Origin: DASZHA01 sp035938265
GTDB lineage: Bacteria > Chloroflexota > Dormibacteria > DASZGP01
Assembly: GCA_035938265.1 (NCBI GenBank)
Contig: DASZHA010000118.1
Span: 1-43,424 of the forward strand
Length of the DNA: 43,424 nucleotides
Reading direction: 5' to 3'
Each line of letters starts with the position of its first letter. The stretch's first letter is position 1. Below are positions 8,993 through 16,758 of the stretch, piece after piece. A program made the position numbers and the translations under genes. The notes beneath the pieces were generated by a model, which was not told the origin of the DNA, ran no database searches, and saw only the letters and a program-made list of their open reading frames with translations.

Positions 8993-9262
8993 CTAGTGGC
9001 CGAAGACCAGGCCAAGGATCACGCCCACCAGGATGAAGACGCCCACCACGACGGCCAGCGAGACCGCGCCGGGAACGTGGCGGCCGCGCTGGTGGGTGGC
9101 GGTCCAGGCCTTCTCCAGCTCGCGGGCGCGCGGGCTGCCAACCGTGGGCGGCGTAGCGTAGCTCTGCCCGGGGGCGTTGGCGGCGCCGCATTGCGGGCAA
9201 ACGATCTCGGTCTCCGGGAACTGATGGCTGCACTTCCAGCAGTACATCAACAGCGGCGCCAT
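8993..9262 (-). CDS. Zinc-ribbon membrane-anchored small protein
   Basis: 89-aa protein with an N-terminal zinc ribbon made of two CxxC knuckles, YCWKCSHQF at about residues 7-15 and IVCPQCGA at about 20-27. A Pro/Ala-rich basic linker follows, then one C-terminal membrane helix (SLAVVVGVFILVGVILGLVF, about residues 68-87). The topology suggests a cytoplasmic ribbon tethered to the membrane. The start is ATG 9262, with GATAAT six bases upstream; ATG 9247 is possible. The longer open frame up to 9733 is antisense to the prenyl synthase and is rejected. The function is unknown; zinc-ribbon/TM proteins of this size are widespread and uncharacterised. Confidence 0.72.
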   Translation of the reverse strand: MAPLLMYCWKCSHQFPETEIVCPQCGAANAPGQSYATPPTVGSPRARELEKAWTATHQRGRHVPGAVSLAVVVGVFILVGVILGLVFGH

Positions 9263-9268
9263 GGCCTG

Positions 9269-9274
9269 ATTATC
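9269..9274 (-). promoter_or_regulatory. Probable -10 element (GATAAT) of the zinc-ribbon gene
   Basis: GATAAT on the minus strand matches TATAAT at five of six positions and is followed by six bases and ATG 9262. A possible -35, TCGACG (four of six to consensus), lies 16 bases further upstream and covers the start region of the divergent prenyl synthase gene. The two promoters therefore overlap. Confidence 0.5.
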
Positions 9275-9283
9275 GGGGAAGCC

Positions 9284-9289
9284 TATCCT
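9284..9289 (+). promoter_or_regulatory. Probable -10 element (TATCCT) of the prenyl synthase gene
   Basis: TATCCT is followed by six bases and the ATG at 9296. Only 33 bases separate this gene from the divergent zinc-ribbon gene, so the promoters share the same DNA. No ribosome binding site is visible, consistent with a leaderless message. Confidence 0.45.
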
Positions 9290-9295
9290 TCGTCG

Positions 9296-10243
9296 ATGAC
9301 CGCTGGACTGGAGTTCGACCCGGTCGAGTTCGAGCACCGGTTGCGCCACTCCGCCCTGGCCGACAGCCCGGTCGCACTGCACGCGTCGTTGCTGCACGTG
9401 CTGGAATCCGGCGGCAAGCGGGTGCGGCCGATCCTGGTCTACCGCTTCGGCTCCCTCTGCGCCGGGGGCGCGCGGCCGGTGGGGGAGCTGGCGCTGGCGG
9501 TGGAGATGCTTCACACCGCCACGCTGGTCCACGACGACATCATCGACAGCGCCGACAGCCGGCGCGGCCGGCCGTCGCTGCACCTGGAGCACAGCATCGA
9601 GGTCGCCATCCTCGTCGGCGACCTCTACGTCGCCCGCTGTGGGGTCCACCTGGCAGAGACGGAGCACCCGCTCGCCGCGCACCACGTCTTCAGCGCGCTC
9701 GACGCCATGGTCCGTGGTGAGCTCGAGCAGCAACAGCGCCGCTTCGACCTGTCACAGACCAAGGACGACTACCTCCACACGATCGAGCAGAAGACCGCCA
9801 GCTTGATCGCGGCTGCCTGTGCGTCAGCGGTGCTGGTCAGCGGTGGGGAGGAGGCCCAGGTCCTCGCGGCGCGCACCTATGGGCACAACCTGGGGCTTGC
9901 CTTCCAGGTCGTCGACGACGTCCTCGACTACACCGGCAGCGAAGACAGCATTGGCAAGCCGGCCGCCGGCGACATCCGGGAGGGAACGGTGACGCTGCCC
10001 CTGATCCTGGCAATGGATCTGTCGCCCGCACCGGTGGACGCGATCCTGGCCTCGGCGCGGGAGCGGGGCGACTACAGCGCCGTCGTCCAGGCGGTGAGGC
10101 GAAGTGGGGCCGTGGAACGCTGCGTGGAGCTGGCAGACCAGCTCACCCGCGACGCCATCGCCGCGCTCCGCGTCTTCCCCGAGGGTCCCGACCGCGCCGC
10201 CCTCGAGGAGCTGGCCACCAGCCTGGCGACGCGACGCGCTTGA
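9296..10243 (+). CDS. Polyprenyl diphosphate synthase (heptaprenyl/octaprenyl type)
   Basis: Trans-prenyltransferase of 315 aa that extends allylic diphosphates with isopentenyl diphosphate, probably making the side chain of menaquinone. The first aspartate-rich motif, DDIID, is at residues 80-84 after HTATLVH, and the second, DDVLD, is at 207-211. GGKRVRPIL near residue 38 binds diphosphate. The small residues before the first motif suit a medium- or long-chain product, but chain length cannot be fixed from sequence. ATG 9296 gives a normal family length; the much longer open frame upstream is antisense to the zinc-ribbon gene. hemA starts 25 bases downstream, and this gene-hemA adjacency suggests joint supply of quinone and haem for respiration. 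Confidence 0.92.
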   Translation: MTAGLEFDPVEFEHRLRHSALADSPVALHASLLHVLESGGKRVRPILVYRFGSLCAGGARPVGELALAVEMLHTATLVHDDIIDSADSRRGRPSLHLEHSIEVAILVGDLYVARCGVHLAETEHPLAAHHVFSALDAMVRGELEQQQRRFDLSQTKDDYLHTIEQKTASLIAAACASAVLVSGGEEAQVLAARTYGHNLGLAFQVVDDVLDYTGSEDSIGKPAAGDIREGTVTLPLILAMDLSPAPVDAILASARERGDYSAVVQAVRRSGAVERCVELADQLTRDAIAALRVFPEGPDRAALEELATSLATRRA

Positions 10244-10255
10244 CCACGGGCTGGC

Positions 10256-10261
10256 TAAACT
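10256..10261 (+). promoter_or_regulatory. Possible -10 element (TAAACT) of the hem operon
   Basis: TAAACT lies in the 25-base gap after the prenyl synthase and is followed by seven bases and the GTG start of hemA. The spacing predicts a leaderless transcript starting at hemA. The hem genes may also be read from the upstream promoter. Confidence 0.4.
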
Positions 10262-10268
10262 CGATGCC

Positions 10269-11537
10269 GTGTCACTGCTGATTGAGGGCGTCAGCCACCG
10301 GGTCGCCCCGCTCGATGTCCGCGAGCGGCTCTTCATCGACGGCGAGGGTCTTCGCGGCTGGCTCACCACGATCGGAGCGGCGCCGGGCCTGAATGGTGCC
10401 GCGATCCTCTGCACCTGCGGCCGTACCGAGTTCTACCTCATGGCTGACGACCCCGAGGTCGCACGCGCCGAGGTTCGCCGACTTCTGGCCGAGATCGACG
10501 CCCTCGACGCCTGGCTTGGCCACGCCTACAGCCTCGACCAGGAGGCCGCCATCGCCCACCTCTTCCGGGTGCCGGCCGGTCTCGACTCGGTGGTCATCGG
10601 CGAATCGCAGATCCTGGGGCAGTTCAAGGCGGCGATGGCTGACGCTCGGGAGGCGATGAGCCTTGACCCGGGGCTCGAGTTCCTGATGCAGCGGGCGGTC
10701 AATGTCGCCAAACGGGTCCGCTCTGAGACCGAGATCGGGCGCCGCCCCGTCGGCTTCGGCCAGGCCGCGGTCGTCCAGGCCCAGGCCAAGCTGGGTGATC
10801 TCACCGGCCGTAGCGCCCTGATCGTAGGCGCCGGCAAGATGGCGGGCGCCACGGCGCGCAGCCTCGCCGCCGCCGGGGTGGGCCGGCTCTTCTTCAGCAA
10901 CCGCACCAGGGAGCGGGCCGCCACGCTGGCTGCGGAGATGCCGGCCCGGGTGCCCACGGTGGCGATTTCCCACGCGGACATCGAGGAGGCGGCGGTCGAG
11001 TCCGACCTGATCGTTACCTCCAGCAGCTCGCCCGACCACATCATCGGACGGCCGATGGCGGAGCGGTTGATGGCCCAGCGTGGCGGGCGGCCGCTCTTCC
11101 TGCTCGACCTGGCGGTGCCGCGCGACGTGTCTCCTGACGTGGTCGAGGTCGTCGGCGTGCACCTGTCCAACATCGACGACCTCGGCGCCGCCACCCAGGC
11201 GGCCTTCGCTGGGCGCTGGGAGGACATGCCCGTGGCCGAGGCCATCGTCGCCGACGAGGTGGGACGAGCTCGAGCCGACCTCGGCCAACGCCGGGCCGAC
11301 CCCGCGATCACCGCCTTGGTGGCCGCCGTGGAGGCCCGCCGCCAGAGGCTGCTGCGCTCGGTGCCCGCGAGCTTAACGCCCGACCAGCAAGACGAGATCG
11401 ACCGGGTCACGCGCGCCATCACGGCGCGGCTGCTGCACGACCCCATCCTCTACCTTCGCGATAGCGCTCGCGATCCCGCCGCACTGGACCGCGCCCGGCG
11501 GATGCTGGGCCTGGGCGAGGCCGAGGAGGTCGAGTGA
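10269..11537 (+). CDS. hemA: Glutamyl-tRNA reductase
   Basis: Reduces glutamyl-tRNA to glutamate-1-semialdehyde with NADPH, the committed step of C5 haem synthesis. 422 aa, normal for the family. The substrate domain starts SLLIEGVSHRVAPLDVRERL. The nucleophile is Cys50 in CTCGRTEFY, where the usual TCNRTE has Gly instead of Asn. GESQILGQ follows around residue 113, then a Rossmann domain with VGAGKMA around residue 188, and a C-terminal helical dimerisation region. The start is GTG 10269, with TAAACT seven bases upstream; the ATG at 10264 is out of frame. Its stop overlaps the GTG of hemC by four bases, and hemD, hemB and hemL follow. Confidence 0.95.
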   Translation: MSLLIEGVSHRVAPLDVRERLFIDGEGLRGWLTTIGAAPGLNGAAILCTCGRTEFYLMADDPEVARAEVRRLLAEIDALDAWLGHAYSLDQEAAIAHLFRVPAGLDSVVIGESQILGQFKAAMADAREAMSLDPGLEFLMQRAVNVAKRVRSETEIGRRPVGFGQAAVVQAQAKLGDLTGRSALIVGAGKMAGATARSLAAAGVGRLFFSNRTRERAATLAAEMPARVPTVAISHADIEEAAVESDLIVTSSSSPDHIIGRPMAERLMAQRGGRPLFLLDLAVPRDVSPDVVEVVGVHLSNIDDLGAATQAAFAGRWEDMPVAEAIVADEVGRARADLGQRRADPAITALVAAVEARRQRLLRSVPASLTPDQQDEIDRVTRAITARLLHDPILYLRDSARDPAALDRARRMLGLGEAEEVE

Positions 11538-12439
11538 CCGCTGATCCCCGGCCGCTGCGGCTGGGGAGTCGGGGATCGCCCCTGGCGCTGGTGCAGGCGG
11601 AGCTGGTGCGCCGCGCCATCCTCGACCGCTTCCCCGACCGCGAGGTGGAGCTGGTCGTGGTCAGCACCGAGGGCGACGACGACGCCAGCCGCCCGCTTGA
11701 CGCCTTCGGCGGCCAGGGGGTGTTCGTCAAGGCCATCGAAGAGCGCCTCCTGGCGGGCGATATCGATGTCGCCGTCCACAGCGCCAAGGACCTCGCGGTG
11801 GAGGACGCCGACGACCTCGAGCTGGTCGCCTTCCTGCCCCGAGAGGAGCCGCACGACGTCCTGGTACGGCGCTACTCAGGGATCGGCCTGGAGCGCCCCG
11901 GAGATGGCTTCCGCGTGGCCACCGACAGCAGTCGGCGGCGGACCCAGCTGGCCGACGCCTGGCCGGGCGCTGAGTTCGTCCATGTCCGCGGCAATATCGA
12001 GACCCGGCTCGGCAAGCTCACCGCCGGCGCCGCCGACGGGCTGGTGCTGGCGGCGGCCGGCCTGCGACGGCTGGAGCTGGAGCCGGAGGGAGCCGAGCCC
12101 ATCCCCGTAAGCATGTGTATCCCGGCACCGGGCCAGGGCGCGATCGTCGCGCAGTGCCGGATGGACGACCCGGTTGCCACCGAGCTGCGCATCCTCAACC
12201 ACCTGCAGACCGCGCTGGCGGTGCAGACCGAGCGAGACATGGCCGCGGCCCTGGGCGCCGGCTGCGCGATGCCGCTCGGCGTGTATGTCGAGTTCCGGTC
12301 CGGCGAGACCAGGTTGATCGCGGCCTTCCACGATGGCCAGGAGCTGCACCGAGTTTCGGCGCGATCGCTCGCGGGGGCGCCCCACGAGGCGGTGGAGCAG
12401 GCGATCGCCGACCTGCGGGACATGGGGGTGCGGTGGTGA
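11534..12439 (+). CDS. hemC: Porphobilinogen deaminase (hydroxymethylbilane synthase)
   Basis: Polymerises four porphobilinogens to hydroxymethylbilane. 301 aa, normal length. It begins with RLGSRGSPLALVQAELV and has the catalytic region HSAKDL around residues 82-87. The GNIETRLGKL segment is present. The dipyrromethane cofactor is attached at about Cys244 in LGAGCAMPLGVY. Starts with GTG in a GTGA overlap with hemA and ends in a second GTGA overlap with hemD, so the three are translationally coupled. Confidence 0.96.
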   Translation: MTADPRPLRLGSRGSPLALVQAELVRRAILDRFPDREVELVVVSTEGDDDASRPLDAFGGQGVFVKAIEERLLAGDIDVAVHSAKDLAVEDADDLELVAFLPREEPHDVLVRRYSGIGLERPGDGFRVATDSSRRRTQLADAWPGAEFVHVRGNIETRLGKLTAGAADGLVLAAAGLRRLELEPEGAEPIPVSMCIPAPGQGAIVAQCRMDDPVATELRILNHLQTALAVQTERDMAAALGAGCAMPLGVYVEFRSGETRLIAAFHDGQELHRVSARSLAGAPHEAVEQAIADLRDMGVRW

Positions 12440-13242
12440 GTGACGAGCTGGAGGGTATGCGCATCCTGGTGACCAGCCCATCAGGGACATCGCCACGGTT
12501 GGCGGCCAGTCTTGGGGCGATGGGTGCCGAGGTGGTCGAGCTGCCGATGATCACTTTTCAGCCGGTGTCCGACCAGGCGCCGGTGGCTCGCGCGATCGCC
12601 GGCCTGCACGGGTATGACATCGTCGTCTTCACCTCTGCTACCGCGGTTGAGGCGTTGGTAATGGCGGCCACCGACGCGGGCGCCCCGCTCCTGCAAGTGG
12701 CCGCCAATGGCACGGGCGGCCCTGAAGTGGTTGCCGTCGGTCCGGCGACGGCGGAGGCGGCCCGGACGCGAGGCTTTGACTGCCGTGAGGTGCCAAAGGA
12801 GTTCAGTGGTGAGGGCCTGGCCGAGCTGCTCACGTCGCGAGATATGAGGGGCCAGCGAATCTTGATCCCACGTGCGGGTGCGGGCGGAGAGGAGCTGCCG
12901 GCCGCCCTACGCAAAGCCGGAGCCGAAGTTGATGTCGTCGCCCTCTACCGCACCTTGCCCGATCCCAATGGCCAAACGGAGCTCCCAGGGCTGCTAGGCT
13001 CCCGCCTCGACATGGTGACGTTCACCAGCGGCTCCGCCATCGACAGCTTCATCATCGCCGCGGGACCCGAATTCCGCCGACCCCAGGGCATGGAGATCGC
13101 CTGCATCGGCCCGTCCACCGCGAAGGCGGCACGGGCGGCGCGGCTGGAGCCAGACGTGGTGGCGAGCGAGCACACCGTCGCCGGGCTGGTGGCGGCGATC
13201 CGGCAACACGCGGTCGCCAGCAAGTCAAGTAGAGCCGGCTGA
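12436..13242 (+). CDS. hemD: Uroporphyrinogen-III synthase
   Basis: Cyclises hydroxymethylbilane to uroporphyrinogen III with inversion of ring D. 268 aa, normal. HemD is poorly conserved, but the two-domain pattern is visible: ILVTSPSGTSPRLAASLGAM at the N-terminus, DIVVFTSATAVEAL around residue 65, VVAVGPATAEAARTRGF around 100, then VDVVALYRT and MVTFTSGSAIDSF in the second half, and IACIGPSTAKAAR near the end. The start is GTG 12436 in the GTGA overlap with hemC; the longer open frame is antisense or frame-shifted relative to hemC. The stop shares one base with the hemB ATG. Position between hemC and hemB supports the call. Confidence 0.9.
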   Translation: MSDELEGMRILVTSPSGTSPRLAASLGAMGAEVVELPMITFQPVSDQAPVARAIAGLHGYDIVVFTSATAVEALVMAATDAGAPLLQVAANGTGGPEVVAVGPATAEAARTRGFDCREVPKEFSGEGLAELLTSRDMRGQRILIPRAGAGGEELPAALRKAGAEVDVVALYRTLPDPNGQTELPGLLGSRLDMVTFTSGSAIDSFIIAAGPEFRRPQGMEIACIGPSTAKAARAARLEPDVVASEHTVAGLVAAIRQHAVASKSSRAG

Positions 13243-14240
13243 TGTCGTTCCCCGAGTCTCGCCCGCGGCGGCTGCGGCGCACGCCGCTGCTGCGCAAGGC
13301 CCTGGCCGAGACCCGCCTGCGTCCCGAGGACCTGGTCCTGCCCCTGTTCGTGGCGGACGGCATCGAGGCCCCCAGGCCAATCGACAGTCTGCCAGGGCAT
13401 TTCCACCACACCGACCAGAGCGTCCTGGAGGAGTGCGCCGAGGCGGTTTCGCTGGGCATCCCGATGGTCCTGCTCTTCGGACTCCCAGCCGACAAGGACG
13501 TGCAGGGGAGTGGCGCTTGGGACAGCAATGGCGCCGTCCAACGCGCCAGCCGCAACATCAAGGAGCGCTTCGGCGACGACCTCCTGGTGGTCACCGACCT
13601 CTGCCTCTGCGAGTACACGACCCACGGTCACTGCGGCCTGCTTAAGGGCGAGGCGGTCGACAACGACGGCACCCTCGAGGCTTACGCCCAGGTGGCCATC
13701 AGCCAGGCGGCGGCAGGGGCGGACATCGTCGCGCCGTCGGGAATGATGGATGGCCAGGTGGCGGCCATCCGCACGGCCCTCGACGACACCGGCCACGATG
13801 AGACCGCCATCCTCGCCTACTCGGCCAAGATGGCGAGCGCCTTCTACGGGCCTTTCCGTGACGCCGCCGGCTCAACGCCGGCCTTCGGTGATCGACGTGG
13901 CTACCAGATGCCGGGCGCGAACTCGCGAGAGGCGCTGCGGGAGACATGGCTGGACATCGACGAGGGCGCCGACATGGTAATGGTCAAGCCGGCGGGTCCC
14001 TACCTTGACGTCATCTCCCGGGTGGCCGATGAGGTGCCAGTACCGGTGGCCGCCTACCAGGTCAGCGGCGAGTTCGGCATGCTCCACGCGGCCATCGAAA
14101 AGGGGTGGTTGGAGCGCGACCCCGCCATCCTGGAGAGCCTGGTTTCGATCCGCCGGGCCGGCGCCGACCTGGTGATAAGCTATCTCGCCAAAGAAGCGGT
14201 CCACATAATCACCGGGACCTCCGCGAAGCCGCCGCAATGA
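13242..14240 (+). CDS. hemB: Delta-aminolevulinic acid dehydratase (porphobilinogen synthase)
   Basis: Condenses two 5-aminolevulinates to porphobilinogen. 332 aa, normal. The metal-site segment DLCLCEYTTHGHCG (about residues 119-132) has the cysteines of the zinc-dependent class. The Schiff-base lysines are about K196 in AYSAKMASAFYGPF and K249 in MVMVKPAGPYLD. AAYQVSGE is present near residue 270. The ATG overlaps the hemD stop by one base. The gene order puts it after hemC and hemD although it acts earlier. Confidence 0.97.
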   Translation: MSFPESRPRRLRRTPLLRKALAETRLRPEDLVLPLFVADGIEAPRPIDSLPGHFHHTDQSVLEECAEAVSLGIPMVLLFGLPADKDVQGSGAWDSNGAVQRASRNIKERFGDDLLVVTDLCLCEYTTHGHCGLLKGEAVDNDGTLEAYAQVAISQAAAGADIVAPSGMMDGQVAAIRTALDDTGHDETAILAYSAKMASAFYGPFRDAAGSTPAFGDRRGYQMPGANSREALRETWLDIDEGADMVMVKPAGPYLDVISRVADEVPVPVAAYQVSGEFGMLHAAIEKGWLERDPAILESLVSIRRAGADLVISYLAKEAVHIITGTSAKPPQ

Positions 14241-14279
14241 CGGGCGAATGAATTCGCGGCTCGGTTTGGAGACGTCGAC

Positions 14280-15044
14280 TTGAGTCAGAGCGCTGGGCGT
14301 AACCCTTTGCTGCTCTTCGGCATCGTCGTGATCACCACGGTGGCGCTCGGGCTGGCCGCCTGGGGCCTCAACCGGGTGACCAACCCGCCGCCAGCGACCA
14401 CGGCCAACAAGGCCCTGCGAGCCTGTCCTTCCGCACCGGCCGGGCACCCGGCCAAGAACCCCACGCGAACCTATGCATCGGCGCCGCCGCAGACCGTTGC
14501 CGAGGACTCCAGTAACGCCTACACCGCCACCATGTGCACCGAGCGTGGCCCGATCGTTATCTCGCTGCGGGTTGTCGATGCCCCGCAGACGGTGAACAAC
14601 TTCGTATTCCTGGCCAACGCCGGCTTCTATGACGGCCTGCCCTTCCACCGCGTCTGCCCCAACTCCGCCGATCCCCAGGCGTGCACCGGGGCGCCGGCGA
14701 TCGCGCAGGGTGGCGACCCCAAGGGTGACGGCACCGGCGGCCCCGGCTACACGATCGCCGACGAGGCCCCCAAGGGCAGCTACACCGAGGGCACCGTTGC
14801 CATGGCCAACACCGGGCAGCCTCACACCAGCGGCAGCCAGTTCTTCATCAACAACGGCGACAACAGCGCGCTCAGCCAGCAGCCCGTGCTCTTCGACCTC
14901 TTCGGCGACATAACCAGCGGCAAGGACGTCGCCAAGGCGCTCCAGAAGGGGGACTTGATCCTGTGGGTCGGTATCACCTCGGCGCCGGCGTCCTCGCCGT
15001 CTCCAAGCCCGTCAACCGCCGCCCCCGCGCCGTCGCCGAGCTGA
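14280..15044 (+). CDS. Membrane-anchored cyclophilin-type peptidyl-prolyl isomerase
   Basis: 254-aa protein starting at TTG 14280, with GGAG about 10 bases upstream. It has one N-terminal membrane helix (LLLFGIVVITTVALGLAAWG, about residues 10-29), a spacer, then a cyclophilin domain outside the membrane. Cyclophilin motifs are GPIVISLRV, FLANAGFYDGLPFHRV with the catalytic Arg, GGDPKGDGTGG, and HTSGSQFFI. The tail is rich in Ser, Pro and Ala. It would catalyse proline isomerisation of exported proteins. It sits inside the haem cluster between hemB and hemL, and its last 82 bases overlap the proposed hemL start in another frame. A haem-specific role is not evident; the location may be historical. 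Confidence 0.9.
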   Translation: MSQSAGRNPLLLFGIVVITTVALGLAAWGLNRVTNPPPATTANKALRACPSAPAGHPAKNPTRTYASAPPQTVAEDSSNAYTATMCTERGPIVISLRVVDAPQTVNNFVFLANAGFYDGLPFHRVCPNSADPQACTGAPAIAQGGDPKGDGTGGPGYTIADEAPKGSYTEGTVAMANTGQPHTSGSQFFINNGDNSALSQQPVLFDLFGDITSGKDVAKALQKGDLILWVGITSAPASSPSPSPSTAAPAPSPS

Positions 15045-16333
15045 GCCCGGACCAATCCGCAGAGCGGGCGGCCGCCGCCCGCAGGGTCATCCCCGGTGGC
15101 GTGAACAGTCCCGTCCGGGCCTACCAGGCGGTCGGAGGCGACCCGGTATTCATTGAGCGGGGAGAGGGCGCCTACGTCATCGATCCCGACGGCAAGCGCT
15201 ACATTGACCTGGTCGGTGCCTACGGTCCCCTGATCCTGGGCCACGCCCACCCAGAGGTCGTCGCCGCCCTTCAGCGCCAGGCTGCGGCGGGCTCCAGCTT
15301 TGGCGCTCCGACCGAGGCCGAGACGCGACTGGCCGAGCTGGTCGTCGACAACATGCCCAGCGTGGAGATGGTGCGGCTGGTCAACTCCGGCACCGAGGCC
15401 ACCATGTCCGCCATCCGGGTGGCCCGCGCCGCCACCGAAAGGGACCTCGTGGTCAAGTTCTCCGGCGGCTACCACGGGCACGCCGACCACCTCCTCGCCG
15501 AGGCGGGCAGTGGCGTGGCGACCATGGCGGTGCCGGGGTCGCCAGGCGTGCCGGCGGCGTTCACCGACCTGACCGTGGTCCTGCCATACAACGACGTGGC
15601 GTCGGTGGAGGCGATCTTCAGCGCCCGCGGCTCCCAGGTTGCCGCCGTGATCGTCGAGCCGGTGGCCGGCAACATGGGGGTGGTGGAAGGCTCCGACGCT
15701 TTCCTTGGGGCGCTGCGCCGGCTGAGTGAGGCGCACGGAACGGTCCTGATATTCGACGAGGTCATGAGCGGCTTCCGGCTGGGGCTTGGCGGCGCCGAGG
15801 AGCGCATCAGGATCCGTCCCGACCTGACCTGCCTGGGCAAGGTCATCGGCGGTGGCCTGCCGCTGGCGGCCTACGGCGGCAGCGCCCGGCTGATGCGCCT
15901 GGTCGCCCCGATGGGACCGGTCTACCAGGCGGGCACGCTCTCGGGTAACCCGATGGCCACGGCTGCCGGGCTGGCCACCCTGGGGCAGCTGGTCGTGGAC
16001 CCGCCATACGTCCGACTGGACGAGGCCGGGGCGCGGGTCCAGGCGGCGCTGGAGGAGTCGGCCAGGCTGAGCGGGCTGCGCCTGACAGTGAACCGGGCGG
16101 GGTCGATGCTGACACCCTTCTTCACGGTCGGCCCGGTGGTCGATTACGCCAGTGCGCGTGCCGCCGACGTGGAGGCCTACGCCCGCCTTTTCCATGCCCT
16201 CCTGGACCGGGGCGTGCTGGTTCCGCCGTCGCAGTTCGAGGCCTGGTTCCTCTCGACCGCGGTGGCCGGCTCCGCCATGGACGGCCTGCTCTCGGCGGTC
16301 CGGGCGGCGATGTCCAGTCTCAGTACGGTCTAA
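14963..16333 (+). CDS. hemL: Glutamate-1-semialdehyde 2,1-aminomutase
   Basis: PLP enzyme converting glutamate-1-semialdehyde to 5-aminolevulinate, the step after HemA. It shows RVIPGGVNSPVRAYQAVGG near residue 41, VNSGTEATMSAIRVARAAT, the KFSGGYHGHADHLL loop, IFDEVMSGFR with the PLP-binding Asp, and the PLP lysine in TCLGKVIGGGLPLAAYGG. The only ATG/GTG/TTG start giving the full domain is GTG 14963. This makes a 456-aa protein with about 25 extra N-terminal residues and an 82-base overlap with the cyclophilin gene. Family members normally begin about 15-20 residues before IPGGVNSP, so a non-standard start near 15040 is possible. Confidence 0.95.
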   Translation: MGRYHLGAGVLAVSKPVNRRPRAVAELSPDQSAERAAAARRVIPGGVNSPVRAYQAVGGDPVFIERGEGAYVIDPDGKRYIDLVGAYGPLILGHAHPEVVAALQRQAAAGSSFGAPTEAETRLAELVVDNMPSVEMVRLVNSGTEATMSAIRVARAATERDLVVKFSGGYHGHADHLLAEAGSGVATMAVPGSPGVPAAFTDLTVVLPYNDVASVEAIFSARGSQVAAVIVEPVAGNMGVVEGSDAFLGALRRLSEAHGTVLIFDEVMSGFRLGLGGAEERIRIRPDLTCLGKVIGGGLPLAAYGGSARLMRLVAPMGPVYQAGTLSGNPMATAAGLATLGQLVVDPPYVRLDEAGARVQAALEESARLSGLRLTVNRAGSMLTPFFTVGPVVDYASARAADVEAYARLFHALLDRGVLVPPSQFEAWFLSTAVAGSAMDGLLSAVRAAMSSLSTV

Positions 16334-16356
16334 GGGGCGATCAGAGGGCCCGAACG

Positions 16357-16362
16357 TATAAT
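16357..16362 (+). promoter_or_regulatory. Probable promoter of the tatA unit (TATAAT)
   Basis: A perfect TATAAT in the 77-base gap after hemL, rare in this G+C-rich sequence. It lies 48 bases before the tatA ATG, leaving a short leader with a GAGG ribosome binding site at about 16400. The region 17 bases upstream is not TTGACA-like, so the -35 is weak or absent. Confidence 0.5.
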
Positions 16363-16410
16363 CGGGGTGCCGCAACCCGGATTTCTCCCGGCGGCCGCGA
16401 GGTACTTCCG

Positions 16411-16683
16411 ATGCCCGGACTTGGCCTAGGACACTGGTGGATACTGCTCATAATCGCCGCCCTGGCGCTGATCATCTTCGGCCCGGCGCGACTGCCGGAG
16501 CTGGGCGCCGGACTGGGGCGGGCCATCAAGGAATTCCGCAAGGGCGCCTCCGAGCTGACCGACAGCCTCAAGGAAGAGGCGACCAAACCAGACTCAGCCA
16601 CGGCAGCCACACACTCGGAGGTCGAGCCTCCCGCCGAGGCAGCCGAGAAGCCGAAGGCCTCTCCCAAGGCGAGCAAGGGCTGA
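16411..16683 (+). CDS. tatA: Twin-arginine translocase subunit TatA
   Basis: 90-aa pore-forming subunit of the Tat pathway, which exports folded proteins. One N-terminal membrane helix (WWILLIIAALALIIFGPARL, about residues 9-28) contains the FGPARLPEL hinge. An amphipathic helix (LGRAIKEFRKGASELTDSLK) follows, then a Lys/Ala/Pro-rich acidic tail. It is followed by tatC 75 bases later. No tatB-like gene is present, so this may be a TatAC system in which TatA serves both roles. Candidate substrates in the window are the DUF1501 and DUF1800 proteins. Confidence 0.93.
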   Translation: MPGLGLGHWWILLIIAALALIIFGPARLPELGAGLGRAIKEFRKGASELTDSLKEEATKPDSATAATHSEVEPPAEAAEKPKASPKASKG

Positions 16684-16758
16684 CGCGGCTTGCCGCGCCA
16701 CAGCGTGGTCAAGCATGAGCACCGCAGGAGTTCAAGCCACAGGACGGACTAACCCGGT

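Noticed and set aside
8996..9295. N-terminal extension of the prenyl synthase
   Set aside because: It is antisense to the zinc-ribbon gene; the family domain begins after ATG 9296.
14822..16375. 517-codon minus-strand open frame opposite hemL
   Set aside because: Antisense to a clear hemL; its composition (many Arg, Gly, His, Asp) is typical of a shadow frame.
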